From NCBI RefSeq assembly GCF_029525575.1, contig NZ_JAPDIA010000001.1, positions 310,001 to 374,000 of the forward strand: a stretch of DNA of 64,000 nt, read 5' to 3'. Shown here one piece after another: positions 1 through 11,742 of this stretch. The first letter of the stretch is position 1, and the number at the start of each line of letters is the position of its first letter. A program made the position numbers and the translations under genes. The stretch comes from Cohnella rhizosphaerae (GTDB lineage Bacteria > Bacillota > Bacilli > Paenibacillales > Paenibacillaceae). Under the pieces are notes generated by a model. That model searched no databases. It had not been told where the DNA came from and saw only the letters and a program-made list of their open reading frames with translations.

Positions 1-2103
<2,103 letters not shown>

Positions 2104-2201
2104 CTAAGAAAGTCGATACCCTTATAATATAAGGACAAGTTTTCATATTAAATGTTAGGTCTGGTAATTCATTTATCCATTTTGGTAGGTGCGGTGACGA
2201 T

Positions 2202-3045
2202 ATGAATTTCGAAGCTATAAAAGAAAACGATGTCGTATACCGGTGTATCGGAGACGATTTCGACCAGGGCATTTTGTCATGCGGCTTTATGAGAAAAAGA
2301 ACGGCAGAGCGCTCCCAGTATGACTTCAGGATCGGATATTACAGCTGTTTGTTGGTCCTGCAAGGCAATGGACGATTTATCTCAAAGGAAGGCACTGTTA
2401 TTACAATGCAAGCAGGGGATCTGGTACAACGTTTGCCCGATCGTATGCACTCCACCGAAATCGAGCCGAATGGGGAATGGATCGAGTTTTATATCAGCAT
2501 AGGTTATCCAGTCTATCATTACCTCAAAACGCTAGGCATCATAAATTCCGACCAAGAGGTGCAGCCGACACGACGACATACAAACGATATTTTGAATGAA
2601 TTTGCCGCCCTGCTTAACTCTCTTAAAGCCGCTGTAGATGAAAGGCTCCCCTATTTGCTGATGAAAGCTCAGGAACTCATTATCCGTTTGCACGGCAGCG
2701 TACATCATACTCAGAGAGAGCACAATGATCATAAAATCTCAAAAGCTTGCCAACTAATCGGTGGCGCCAATGATATCCATTACGATATTAAAGAAGCCGC
2801 AGCAAGCCGTAAATATGGGCTATGAGAATTTCAGGAAGCTATTTAAAGCCACAACCGGAGTTTCCCCTCAGCGGTACCACATTGAACATTTAATGAAACA
2901 GGCCAAAATGATGCTCCTCTCCGGACTCCCCATTAAACACGTAGCCGTTAGTCTTGGTTATGGGGATATTTATTCCTTTACCAAGCAATTTACGAAATCG
3001 GAAGGAATGCCTCCAGGACGTTATATCCGTAACCGCCACAGATAA
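2202..3045 (+). CDS. AraC-family transcriptional regulator, frameshifted
   Basis: DNA-binding regulator of the AraC/XylS type, about 280 residues after repair. The N-terminal half resembles the cupin-like ligand domain (MQAGDLVQRLPD around residue 70), and the C-terminal ~100 residues hold two helix-turn-helix motifs (ENFRKLFKATTGVSPQRY, then IKHVAVSLGYGDIYSFTKQF). The reading frame shifts by one base near 2799-2809, in GCAGCAAGCCG. Removing one A restores IKEAAAAVNMGYENF and makes the length divisible by three. This is one of the few breaks here not in a homopolymer. It is transcribed divergently from the beta-galactosidase with about 140 bp between them, and convergently with the histidine kinase. 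Likely control of the glycoside locus is inferred from position. The ribosome-binding site is weak, so the start is less sure than the rest. Confidence 0.88.
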
Positions 3046-3053
3046 GCAAGAAA

Positions 3054-4796
3054 CTAAGCAAAGGGCATGTCCGCTACCTTCCTTTTCACGATGATAATGC
3101 GCAAGCAGGTTCCTTTGCCCGACTCGCTGAGGATTTCCAGTCGGGATTCTCCTCCGAAGAAGCTTTTGACTCGTTCGTTGACGTTTTTCAAACCTACGCC
3201 GACCCGCTCCTCTGCCTTTCTAGGCTCGTCGTGCCTGGACAGCCGTTCGCGAAGCGCGAGAAGCTTCTCCGGCTTAATCCCGTTGCCGCTGTCGGTAACG
3301 TCGATCGTAATCTCGCTTTCCGTTTCCCTCGCCTGCAGCGAGATATGGACGGGTCGAAGGACGGCGGAAGCTCCATGCACGATCGCATTTTCGATAAGCG
3401 GCTGCAAAAGGAATCGCGGACAAGCCAGCCGTTCGGCATCCAGCGCAACTTGAATTTCAAAAGTCAGCCTGCTTTGGAGCCTCATTTTGTGGATGTTCAT
3501 ATAAAAGGAAACCATCTCGATTTCCTTCGCAAGAACCGTTTCTTCCCGCGCGGACGACAAGCTGTACCGCATCAGTTTCCCGAACCAGAAGGAAATATCG
3601 GCGACTTCCTTGTCGTCGTTTGCCTCGGCGACCATGCGGATCGTCTCGAGCGTGTTATAGAGGAAATGAGGCTTGATCTGCGCTTGCAGCACCTGGTATG
3701 CCGCTTCTTTGTTGCGCATTTCAGCTCGGTGGACGTTGTTGACGAGCTCGTCCATTCGCCGGACCATCGCGTTATAGGTGACGATCAGGAAGCCGATTTC
3801 ATCCTTTTCGAACTTGCCGTTTTTGACCGTCAGCTGCCTGAGGTTATTGTCGTTCAGCGTACGCATATGCCGGGCCAACCGAAGAATCCGTTTGGTAATC
3901 GTCGAAGCCAGCAGGTAATAGGCGATGGATAAAGCGATCAACAGCAGCACGATCATCGTCACCAAGACGATTTCCTTCTTCTTCACGGAACGGAATACGT
4001 CTCCCACCTGACCGGTGACGATGACGCGAACGTCCAGCGGCTCGAGCTTCAGCTGATTGACGATCGTTTGCCGGTTGATAAAAAATTTCCTGTCATCCGC
4101 TTGCAGAAGACGCAATGTCTTCTTGTCCAACGCCGGCGCTTCATTCGTCAACGGATCGCCCTGTCCGGACAACAGCAACGCTCTCCAACTTCCTTCCACA
4201 CCCGCGGCCGCATAGAAGTTATGGATTAAACTTTTGCGTACCCGAATTTCAAGAAGGCCGATTCGCTCCGTAATTTGCGTATTGTAAATGTACTGGTAAT
4301 AGATCAGGTCCGGATCCGACGCCGCGGGATCGGCGCGCAGCCATTTCCCCTGTCCGGCTTTCAGGGACGAGACGGTTTGTTCCGTTTGCGGATCCAGCAT
4401 AGACCGATCGCGAAACAAATTGGTGATGGGCAATACCCGATCCTTCATCTTATAAATGACGATGGATTCGATCTCCGGATTAGCGAACATCGATTGCGTG
4501 TTCAGCGGGAGAATATAGCGGGTCAGCGCGTAGATGCTGTCCGCGTCGGATTCGTATACGCCGTCCAGATAATCGGTCAAGTAAGGATTGTATTGCAGCA
4601 CCCGGTGGACCGACTGAATTCGGGCGAAATCCGTTTTCAGATTGGCGTAAGCCTGCTCCAGGATTTTCTGCCTGCTCTCCACGAATTGTTGCGTCAGGTT
4701 GCCGTAGATTTGCGAGTAATAGTGATAACCGAATGCCAGAACAGGAATAAAGATCATAATCACGTAACCAAGCACGATTTTGCGCATGATGCTCAA
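3054..4796 (-). CDS. YesM-type sensor histidine kinase
   Basis: Membrane sensor kinase of the YesM/LytS class, about 580 residues. A first membrane segment lies at the N-terminus (VLGYVIMIFIPVLAFGY) and a second follows an extracellular sensor region of about 260 residues (IVLVTMIVLLLIALSIAYYL). A HAMP-like stretch comes next, then the His_kinase signature QIKPHFLYNTLETIRM with the phosphorylated His, and a HATPase domain (LIENAIVHGAS, DSGNGI, GVGLKNVNERV). I set the start at TTG 4796 because GGAGGG lies 10 nt before it; ATG 4826 has no ribosome-binding site, and ATG 4787 is an alternative. Such kinases normally sit next to a YesN-type response regulator with an AraC output domain. None is present here: the nearby AraC protein has no receiver domain. 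It lies directly downstream of the GH95 gene. Confidence 0.93.
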   Translation of the reverse strand: MSIMRKIVLGYVIMIFIPVLAFGYHYYSQIYGNLTQQFVESRQKILEQAYANLKTDFARIQSVHRVLQYNPYLTDYLDGVYESDADSIYALTRYILPLNTQSMFANPEIESIVIYKMKDRVLPITNLFRDRSMLDPQTEQTVSSLKAGQGKWLRADPAASDPDLIYYQYIYNTQITERIGLLEIRVRKSLIHNFYAAAGVEGSWRALLLSGQGDPLTNEAPALDKKTLRLLQADDRKFFINRQTIVNQLKLEPLDVRVIVTGQVGDVFRSVKKKEIVLVTMIVLLLIALSIAYYLLASTITKRILRLARHMRTLNDNNLRQLTVKNGKFEKDEIGFLIVTYNAMVRRMDELVNNVHRAEMRNKEAAYQVLQAQIKPHFLYNTLETIRMVAEANDDKEVADISFWFGKLMRYSLSSAREETVLAKEIEMVSFYMNIHKMRLQSRLTFEIQVALDAERLACPRFLLQPLIENAIVHGASAVLRPVHISLQARETESEITIDVTDSGNGIKPEKLLALRERLSRHDEPRKAEERVGVGLKNVNERVKSFFGGESRLEILSESGKGTCLRIIIVKRKVADMPFA

Positions 4797-4904
4797 GGCG
4801 GCGTTTCCCTCCGATGCGGAATCCATATATCGTTAACGTATCATGTACTAAAGAATTCCGATAGAGGCGCATCCCCTCCAGATTTGCAATTCCGCAAACC
4901 CCGG

Positions 4905-7259
4905 TTAACGTGAGAACGGATCAAATTGAAACGATTCGCCAGCCTTCACGGTGTATCGGATCGATCGCTTCTTATAGCGCAGCGTACAAGGCAATCCGCA
5001 AAGGGAACGGATCTCGGCGCCGATTAAGCTTCCTTCCGCCCAAGTCATGCCGACTTCGAATCCCCCTCGGGCGCGAAAGCCCGAGACGGAGCCTTCCGGC
5101 CATGTTTCCGGCAAGGCAGGAAGCAATTCGATTTCGTATTCGGCTTTTCCGTTTCGATAGCGGGATCGGCTTTGCAGCAGCATTTCCGCAATGCCCGCGG
5201 TTCCGCCGAAATTGGCGTCGATCTGCATCGGAAACGGCTCATGTTGATTGAGCAGATTCGGATTGGTCGATCCCGCCAAGAGATCGACGAGCCGCTTGCG
5301 CGCGCTCTCCCCGTCTCGCAATCTGGCGTGCAGCGCTATCCGCCAAGCAGCCGGCCAAGCCAGGATTCGGTCCTTGCTCCGATGGCGAAGCTCGAGGCTT
5401 TTGCGCGCCCCCCTCGAACGTTTCGGGCGTATCCTCGGATATCTGATTGCCGGGATATAAGCCGTAAAGGTGAGAAACGTGGCCGTTCGAATCTTCCGGT
5501 CGATCCCAATCCTCCGGCCATTCCTGCAATTGGCCGAATCGTCCGATTTGCATGGGGGGGATCCGGTCCAGAACCTTTCGGATTTCGTGTTCGAACGCCG
5601 AATTTTCGCCCAGTAGCTCGCTTGCGATCAAACAACGTTCGACCAAGTCTCGGATCAACTGCACGTCCATCGTGGACGAGATCGTGAGATGCCTTCTTCG
5701 ATCGCGGCCGTCCCGATACGCGTTCTCCGGCGAATAGGAAGGATTGGTAATCAGCAGACCGGCGAATTTGACACCTTCGGGAGCCTCCACCAGGAAGTCC
5801 ATCACGAATCGGGCGGCTTCTTTCATGGCAGGGTAGGCCCGTACCCTCAGAAAGTCAAGGTCGGGATTGTATTCGAAGTGATCCCATAAGTGCTGGACCA
5901 ACCATACCCCGCCCATCGGCCATATTCCGGCATGGATGTCGACCGGGGCCGCGGCGCGCCATAAATCGGTATTGTGGTGGACGACGAAGCCCTTCGCGCC
6001 GTAATAGAGTTCCGCCGTGCGCGCGCCGGTGACGCGAAGATCGTCGATCAGATCGAACAGCGGCAGATGGCATTCCGGCAAGTTTCCGACCTCCGCCGGC
6101 CAGTAATTCATCTGGACGTTGATGTTGGTCGTCCATTTGCTTCCCCATTCCGGCCATTCTTCTTCATTCCATATGCCTTGCAAGTTGGAAGGCTGATCGC
6201 CCGGTCTGGAAGACGCAATGAGCAAATACCGGCCGAACTGAAAATATAACGCGGCGAGCGACGGGTCCTACGTCTCCCGAATGTCGAGTACGCGCCGATC
6301 CGTCGGACGCCGCTTGCCGCCAGTTCGCTCGTCCGCCCCGGCCCCCCCCCAGCCTTATCGAGACTCGTTCATACAAGGCTTTATGGTCTTCGACGTGTTC
6401 GTCCAGCAACTCGCGATAAGGTCGTTCGGAGACGCGCGCCATATACCGATTGTTCAATTCCGAAGGATCGCCCCCAATGTCCCGGTAGTTCAAGAAGCTT
6501 GTCGCTCCGGAAAAAACGAGGGTTACGGCACTCGCTTCCGCTATGCGCAAGACGCCGTCGCCGGCCGCGCACGAGCCGCCTTCGCAAAAAGCCGTGAGCC
6601 TTCCTTCGAATCGGAGTCCCGGACCTTCCCAAGAGCCGCTCCAATTTCTTGGACCCTTGCGCGTTCTGGTCCGTCCAGTCAGCCGAATCGCGCGGCTGCC
6701 GTCGGATTGAACGGACGCATCGGGGTGGACGCTGGACAAAGACGCGTCTACCGCGATACTGCCCCGCTCGCCGCACGAAAGCCGAATTACCAGGCAGCCG
6801 CTCGGGCGGGAACAGAAGATTTCGCGCGTGTAGTCGCATCCGTCGGCTTCATAGGATACGGTCGCCACCGCCCGCCGCAGATCCAATTCACGCCGATATC
6901 GCGTAACCTCGCGATGCCCGGGGAACGCCAGATTCAGCTCGCAAAAAGGCAGGTAAGCTTGCAGATGGATCGGCTCCCCCCATCATGCGGTCCAGAAAAA
7001 GCCGCTCCGCCTCCTCGATCCGATCATTGAAAATCAGGCTCCGGACTTCTTGCAAATATTGCCCCGCGTCCGGCCGGTTATAATCGTGCGGCGCCCCCGA
7101 CCACAACGTCTCCTCGTTGATCTGGATTCTTTCCGTTGCCGCTGCTCCGAACACCATTGCTCCCAGCCGTCCGTTGCCAATCGGAAGAGCCTCTTTCCAT
7201 GCCGTACCGGGCGAATCATACGCCAGCTTCATCATTTTCCCGCCTTTCCATTCACCCAT
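4905..7259 (-). CDS. GH95 alpha-L-fucosidase, three homopolymer frameshifts plus an in-frame TAG
   Basis: Inverting alpha-L-fucosidase family, about 783 residues after repair; no signal peptide seen, so probably intracellular. The N-terminal domain starts with WKEALPIGNGRLGAMVFG and INEETLWSG. The (alpha/alpha)6 domain contains SSRPGDQPSNLQGIWN, the paired Asn motif TTNINVQMNYWPAE, ITNPSYSPEN with the general-acid Glu, and QIDANFGGTAGIAEML with the catalytic Asp. Frame breaks sit at C6 6976-6981, C9 6342-6350 and C6 5408-5413; removing one base from each gives a continuous reading. After repair a TAG at 6268-6270 remains, just before DPSLAALYFQFGRYLL. It may be a base-call error or true inactivation. 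The gene follows the binding-protein gene after a hairpin and precedes the kinase. ATG 7259 has AGGTGAAGG upstream; ATG 7235 is possible. Confidence 0.9.
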
Positions 7260-7283
7260 TTGCCTTCACCTGCAATATAGCGT

Positions 7284-7322
7284 GAAAAATCCGTCAGGAA
7301 CGCGCAGCGCTCCTGACGGACC
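7284..7322 (-). terminator. Rho-independent terminator after the solute-binding protein gene
   Basis: On the minus strand a long near-perfect stem (GTCCGTCAGGAGCGC paired with GCGTTCCTGACGGA) is followed by TTTTTC. It lies between the binding-protein stop codon (7328) and the GH95 start. It probably ends most of the abundant upstream transcript, with partial read-through into the fucosidase. Confidence 0.8.
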
Positions 7323-7327
7323 CCGTT

Positions 7328-8896
7328 TTATTTTTTAAACAAATCCTTCTTCTTCTGATAGGTTTGGTTAGCCCAATCCACCAAGCGATCCAGACCCATC
7401 TTCTCGGCGTTCTTCACCATGCTCTCGTAGTTTGCCACGGCTTCTTCCTCCGACTTCGCCAAGTAGATTTTAACCTTCTCGTTTTTGATCATCTCGTCGA
7501 TCTTCGTTTTGATCGTCTTCTCTTCCGAATCCGGCTGCAGTTGGATCAAGCCTAGCTCCGGTTTATACTCCACGAACTCCTTTCTCTCCATCAACGCTTT
7601 CGTCTTTTGCGTCCCGGGCACATAGCTCAGCATCCCTTCCGTGATGCCGTCGTTGTACAGGTACCACCACTTGATTCCGTTGCTGTTGACGAATTCGGAG
7701 TCGGATGGATCGTATTTCAAATTCGGATAGCCTTCGTCGTTCCAGGTCCAATGCTCGCCTTCGACGCCGAACATCGTCAATTTCTTTCCTTCGTCGCTCG
7801 CAAGATACTCAAGGAATTTAATCGACGCCTCGGGATCTTTATTGTTCTTCGTAATGAACGTCCCTGCAAAGCCAAGTCCCGAGCTTACGGATATCGTATT
7901 TTTGGAGATAGCGCTTGGAAGCATCTTGAATGTGTAGGATCCGCCTGCGTTTTTGACCTTGCTATTGTCCGAGTCTGCAATGCTGACCGTATGCATATGC
8001 GCGAATGCCTTCCCGCTGGTCGCATACTGATCGTCGATCTGATCGTTCGTATAGGCGAAGTTCTCCGCCAGAACGTCCCCTTCGCGGTACAGACGGTTCA
8101 TAAACTTGAAGAAATCCAGCATTTCCGGCTGTCTGATCGCATAGTCCACTTTTCCGTCCCGCTCATACCAGCCGTCCAGAAGGCCCTCGACGCCGAACTG
8201 CTGCAGGAAGTATTGCTCGATCCAGTCTTTGTCCATAATCAGCGGAATCATGTCCGGATATTTTTGTTTCACCATACCCAGAACCTTCAAGAAGTCATCG
8301 GTGGACGCGATCGGCGGGTTACCGAGTTCCTGCATAATGTCCTCGCGTACCGCGATGCCGGGATTGCCGTCGCTGCCCAGCGCGTATTTATTTTTCGCCA
8401 TTTCCTCCTGGGTCGCAAAAGAGTTGCGAACCGTGTAGAAATTGCCGTCGTCCATCGAATTGATCGCAACTCGTATCGGATCGATCTTAAAGTCAGGCGC
8501 GTATTTCTCGATCAGCTCGTTCCAGGGATAAGACAGCTTCGAATCGGACATCCGAGCGATATTGGAATTCGTAAAGACCAGATCGGGGAGATCTCCGGAA
8601 GCGATCATGAGCGGAAGTTGCTTATCATCGGTAGCGACCGTCACATTCAGCTTAACGCCCGTCTTTTCGGTAATTTTTTCGGCGACCGGCCCCTTCCATT
8701 CCTTCACTGGATACCAAGACATATCGATAAACAACGACAGTTCTTTTACCTCTTTGTTTTTTGCGGTCATGGACGAGGTGGCGCTGCTGCTTGCGGTGGT
8801 CTGCTGATCGTTGTTGTTCGCGCCGCATGCGGTGACCAGCGTCATCGTCGCGAGCAACGATAGGAGCAGCGTTTTCTTCCCCTTATTTCTCTTCAA
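7328..8896 (-). CDS. Extracellular solute-binding lipoprotein of a sugar ABC transporter
   Basis: Substrate-binding component (family 1, LipO-like) of a carbohydrate ABC transporter, 522 residues, anchored to the outer face of the membrane. The signal peptide ends in a lipobox (LVTACG, Cys about residue 24), followed by a linker rich in Asn, Ser and Thr. The mature part has the usual features of this large Paenibacillus subfamily (ASGDLPDLVFT, LDFFKFMNRLYREGDVLAENF, FLEYLASDEGKKL). The two permease genes lie immediately upstream on the same strand, giving the standard permease-permease-binding protein order. No ATPase gene is present; members of this group usually share a separately encoded MsmX-type ATPase. 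A fucosylated or galactosylated oligosaccharide is a reasonable ligand given the neighbours, but that is inference. Confidence 0.95.
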   Translation of the reverse strand: MKRNKGKKTLLLSLLATMTLVTACGANNNDQQTTASSSATSSMTAKNKEVKELSLFIDMSWYPVKEWKGPVAEKITEKTGVKLNVTVATDDKQLPLMIASGDLPDLVFTNSNIARMSDSKLSYPWNELIEKYAPDFKIDPIRVAINSMDDGNFYTVRNSFATQEEMAKNKYALGSDGNPGIAVREDIMQELGNPPIASTDDFLKVLGMVKQKYPDMIPLIMDKDWIEQYFLQQFGVEGLLDGWYERDGKVDYAIRQPEMLDFFKFMNRLYREGDVLAENFAYTNDQIDDQYATSGKAFAHMHTVSIADSDNSKVKNAGGSYTFKMLPSAISKNTISVSSGLGFAGTFITKNNKDPEASIKFLEYLASDEGKKLTMFGVEGEHWTWNDEGYPNLKYDPSDSEFVNSNGIKWWYLYNDGITEGMLSYVPGTQKTKALMERKEFVEYKPELGLIQLQPDSEEKTIKTKIDEMIKNEKVKIYLAKSEEEAVANYESMVKNAEKMGLDRLVDWANQTYQKKKDLFKK

Positions 8897-8957
8897 TCGA
8901 ATCCCTCCGAAAAGTGTTGTTTATATTAAAGCTAACGCTCTAATATCATGCCGTTCA

Positions 8958-9839
8958 TCAGCCCTTTACAGACCCGAGCATAATGCCTTGAATAAAAAAT
9001 CGTTGAAGGAACGGATAGACGCATACGATAGGCGCGATGGATATGACCATGGCGGCTACCTGAAGCGAGTAGCTGGTAACGCCGGCGGAGGAACTGTTCG
9101 CGATGGCTATGGCGTCCATGGGCGCATTGCTTTTATTGATCACCTCCATCATCCGGAAGGCGAGCGTCCGCAAGCTATCCGACTGCACGAAATAAGCGGA
9201 ATCCAGCCATGAGTTCCATTGACTGACCCCCATGAAAAGCGACATCGTGGCGACCAGCGGCATAGAGACGGGAAGGATGATCCGGTAGAAGATGACCAAC
9301 TCGCTAGCGCCGTCCATATGCGCCGATTCTTTTAATTCAGCCGGTATCTCCTGGAAGAACGAAATGGCGATCAACAGAAAGAACGTGCTCAGCATGGAAG
9401 GAATGACATACACGCCGAACGTATTCAGCAATCCGACGGAACGCAGAACCACATAGTAAGGAATCAAACCGCCGGAAAAATACATCGCGAATATGATGAT
9501 CGTGAAGTAGCTTTTTCGGAAGAGAAGATCGCGGTGTGACAGCCCGTACGCGACCAGACAGGTGAATAAGACGCCTAAAGCGGCACCGGTAAGCGTTCTC
9601 ACGATTGTAACAACAAACGCGCGATACCACTTGGGGTCATCCAGAAACTGCGCGTAGTTTTCTAACGAGAACGTCCGAGGCCATAGATAAACGCCTCCAA
9701 GAAGCGAATCGGTTCCTTTATTAAAGGAAAGAATCAGGACATAATAGAATGGATACAGCATGGATAGCGTCAGAATGGCCAGGATGACATATACCAAAGA
9801 ATCCATGATAAGGTCTTTTCGTTTCTGGCTGAGCGGCAT
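8958..9839 (-). CDS. Carbohydrate ABC transporter permease, YtcP/LplC type
   Basis: Inner-membrane permease of a CUT1 sugar transporter, 293 residues with about six membrane helices. The start is ATG 9839 (MPLSQKRKDLI) because AAAGGGGAA lies just before it; the in-frame extension to 9890 overlaps the upstream gene. Typical landmarks are LTLSMLYPFYYVLILSFN near the N-terminus, the EAA loop around SAHMDGASELVIFYRIILPVSMP that contacts the ATPase, and the C-terminal PFLQRFFIQGIMLGSVKG ending that is diagnostic of this subfamily. It forms a pair with the preceding permease and delivers substrate bound by the following lipoprotein. Confidence 0.95.
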   Translation of the reverse strand: MPLSQKRKDLIMDSLVYVILAILTLSMLYPFYYVLILSFNKGTDSLLGGVYLWPRTFSLENYAQFLDDPKWYRAFVVTIVRTLTGAALGVLFTCLVAYGLSHRDLLFRKSYFTIIIFAMYFSGGLIPYYVVLRSVGLLNTFGVYVIPSMLSTFFLLIAISFFQEIPAELKESAHMDGASELVIFYRIILPVSMPLVATMSLFMGVSQWNSWLDSAYFVQSDSLRTLAFRMMEVINKSNAPMDAIAIANSSSAGVTSYSLQVAAMVISIAPIVCVYPFLQRFFIQGIMLGSVKG

Positions 9840-10841
9840 GTCCGTTCCCCTTTCCTGAGAATAAACTCGATCCCGACGAGCGTTTGGCAATGTAGTTGCT
9901 GGAGAAGATCAATACGACGGAAATGACGGATTGGATCAAATCGATCGCTGCGGCATAGGAAAATCTTCCGTCCCTTAATCCCACCTTGAAGGCATAGGTT
10001 TGCACGATTTCCGAGGTCGGATTGTTGATGCTGTTGCCGAAAAGGAAAGCCTGCTCGAAGTTGGAACCGACCAGTCCGCCGCCCAGTATGCTTCCGATCG
10101 TCAGAATGAGCACGACGACGATCGTTCCTTTCATACCTGGAAACGTAATATGGCGAATTCGAGCCAAGCGACCGGCGCCGTCGATCTGGGCGGCTTCATA
10201 GAGCGAAGGATTGATGCCCGCGATCGCGGCCAGAAAGATAATCGTCCACCAGCCCATTTCCTTCCAGACGGCGCTCCCCGTCGCAAGTCCCCAGAAGTAG
10301 TTAGGGTTCGTCAGGATGTCCAGCGGTTTGTCGATGAATCCAAGCCCCAGCAGCGCCTTGTTGACGATCCCGACGTCCGTCGACAAGAAGGCAAAAGCAA
10401 TGCCGACGACAACGACCCACGAAATGAAGTGGGGCAAGTAGCTGATCGTTTGGACGAATCGCTTGAATCGAACATTTTTGACTTCGTTCAACAGAATGGC
10501 CAGCAGGATCGGAGCCGGAAAAGCGAAAAAAACTTTTAGAAGGCTCAATATCAACGTATTGCGCACGATCATTCCGAATTGATAATCGTTTACGAACTCA
10601 TCGAAATGCTTTAGCCCCACCCACTCGCTTGTAAAAATACCCTTTATTCCGGTAGAGATGGAATACTGCTTAAAGGCCATCAGTATCCCGAACATCGGCG
10701 TGTAGGCGAAGACCAACAAAAAAGATCATGCCGAGTCCGACGAACAGATGCAGCGTTTTTTGTTTTTTTGAATCGCTTCCAAAAATGAGATCGATGTTCT
10801 GTTTTTCCTGTCATTTCTCTTGTCTGCGTACTCAGTTCCAT
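9721..10841 (-). CDS. Carbohydrate ABC transporter permease, LplB type, frameshifted
   Basis: Second CUT1 permease, partner of the YtcP-like gene. The core is clear: PMFGILMAFKQYSI after the first helix, and the EAA loop AAQIDGAGRLARIRHITFPGM. The N-terminus is broken twice, at T7 10763-10769 and A6 10718-10723. Removing one base from each gives MELSTQTREMTG, a Lys-rich stretch and LHLFVGLGMIFLLVFAYTPMFG from ATG 10841, which has GGAGG seven bases upstream. At the other end the frame runs on to 9721, overlapping the next gene by about 120 bp. Family members normally stop soon after SSGSSLF (about 9857), so a lost stop is suspected and the true C-terminus is uncertain. Confidence 0.87.
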
Positions 10842-11088
10842 ATCGGCGCCTCCTTCGTATTCAGTGTACCTTCCGAGACAAAGTCGTCGAAAGCCAACAT
10901 TCTTAAGAAAGCGTTGTCATTTTTGAAGATAGGATGGCAAGGTGACCGGACAATAGCATCCCGTTGCCGCCGTTCAAATCGGTTTGCGATCCGCATAGAA
11001 TGCCGCGATATCGTCCCGCTCTCTTCAGCGTCTCATCGTCATTTTTCCCGCAAAAAGATCGAGGTACCAGATCTGTGTTTTTCCTGGC
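10842..11088. other. Intergenic region upstream of the sugar transporter operon
   Basis: About 245 bp with no convincing gene. It must hold the promoter of the permease-permease-binding-protein operon, read on the minus strand. A TACACT-like -10 near 10858-10863 is possible, but no matching -35 is clear. Confidence 0.4.
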
Positions 11089-11392
11089 TTAATAACTGCA
11101 AGGCACGCGCCATAAGCGCATCTTCCTGTCATCTTCGCCGAGCGCACTGTAGTAGGTCGCATGGACCTGATAATAAACCGATTTTTCTCCGTGAAGATCT
11201 TTAACCATTCCGCCTCTTGAGACGACTGTATCAATGAGCTTCTGTATGCGCTCCTCCGGAATAAGTCCCTTTTCTAATGCGTCAATAACGAGCCCCGGCA
11301 AAAAAGAAATCATACGTCAAATAACCTTTAGATGCGATTGCTTCATAAAAACTTTCACTATAGCTGGCATGAATTCCCTGTCCTTTTTGACG
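11089..11392 (-). pseudogene. Fragment of an unrecognised gene, frameshifted
   Basis: I do not recognise this gene. After removing one base from the A6 run at 11300-11305, one frame reads QKGQGIHASYSESFYEAIAS, then GYLTYDFFLPGLVIDALEKG, PEERIQKLIDTVVSRGGMVK, and ends YYQVHATYYSALGEDDRKMR plus nine more residues. The composition looks like genuine protein (charged helices, regular hydrophobics). There is a stop codon upstream in the same frame and no good start or ribosome-binding site, so it looks like the C-terminal remnant of a longer gene. It lies next to the duplicated tRNA-Ala end, which would suit decay after insertion of a mobile element, but nothing ties it to an integrase. Confidence 0.4.
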
Positions 11393-11494
11393 ATGCGGCA
11401 GGATTCACTTCATACATAATCTTTTACGTCCCCAATTCGTCCCCAAACGCAAATTGTCATCGAGTGATTCACCATTTGCGGGAAATCAAAAAAA

Positions 11495-11521
11495 CAAAAA
11501 AAACCCTTGCTATGCAAGGGT
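11495..11521 (-). terminator. Rho-independent terminator beyond the duplicated tRNA-Ala end
   Basis: The minus strand reads CCCTTGC-ATA-GCAAGGG followed by eight T. It lies about 20 bp after the second copy of the tRNA 3' end. It is probably the original terminator of the tRNA-Ala gene, displaced when the insert at 11558-11742 appeared. Confidence 0.8.
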
Positions 11522-11536
11522 TTGAAGTATTTAATC

Positions 11537-11557
11537 TTTGGTGGAGCCAAGGGGGAT
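11537..11557 (-). repeat. Second copy of the tRNA-Ala 3' end (att-like direct repeat)
   Basis: TTTGGTGGAGCCAAGGGGGA on the plus strand repeats the acceptor and T-stem end of the tRNA-Ala gene at 11741-11761 in direct orientation, about 205 bp away. This copy has five G where the tRNA copy has six, matching the count a normal T-arm needs. No tRNA body is attached. Such displaced tRNA 3' ends usually mark the far attachment site of an element integrated in a tRNA gene. Confidence 0.75.
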
Positions 11558-11742
11558 AACGATATCCCGATTAAACTTGCTGACGAAGCCTATTCATCGA
11601 TGTAGAGCGCTGTGGTAGATATCGATGCCATGCTCGTCCGCCTCCGGCTCCCTGCGCGTGGAACGCCCCCTGGGGTTCGCCCCCTTCGGGGCTCCACCAA
11701 ATGCAAAAAACACGCCTCATCGGCGTGTCTGAAATTTGCATT
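11558..11742 (-). other. Small insert between tRNA-Ala end copies, with terminator and inverted tRNA end
   Basis: About 185 bp bounded by the two tRNA-Ala 3' ends. Read on the minus strand it holds an intrinsic terminator (ACACGCC-GATG-GGCGTGT-like stem then six T, 11705-11728) directly after the tRNA. Next comes an inverted copy of the tRNA end, so GGCTCCACCAAATGCAAA and its complement flank that terminator. A coding-like stretch follows (GAPKGANPRGRSTRREPEAD then EHGIDIYHSALHR and a stop), with a last small hairpin (GGGATA-TCGT-TATCCC). No start codon or ribosome-binding site is convincing. It may be a deleted integrative element or a small repeated unit of this lineage. Confidence 0.5.

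Noticed and set aside
5239-6225. Separate short GH95 genes instead of one
   Set aside because: The pieces join into one family-length protein when a single base is removed at each homopolymer, so they are one gene.
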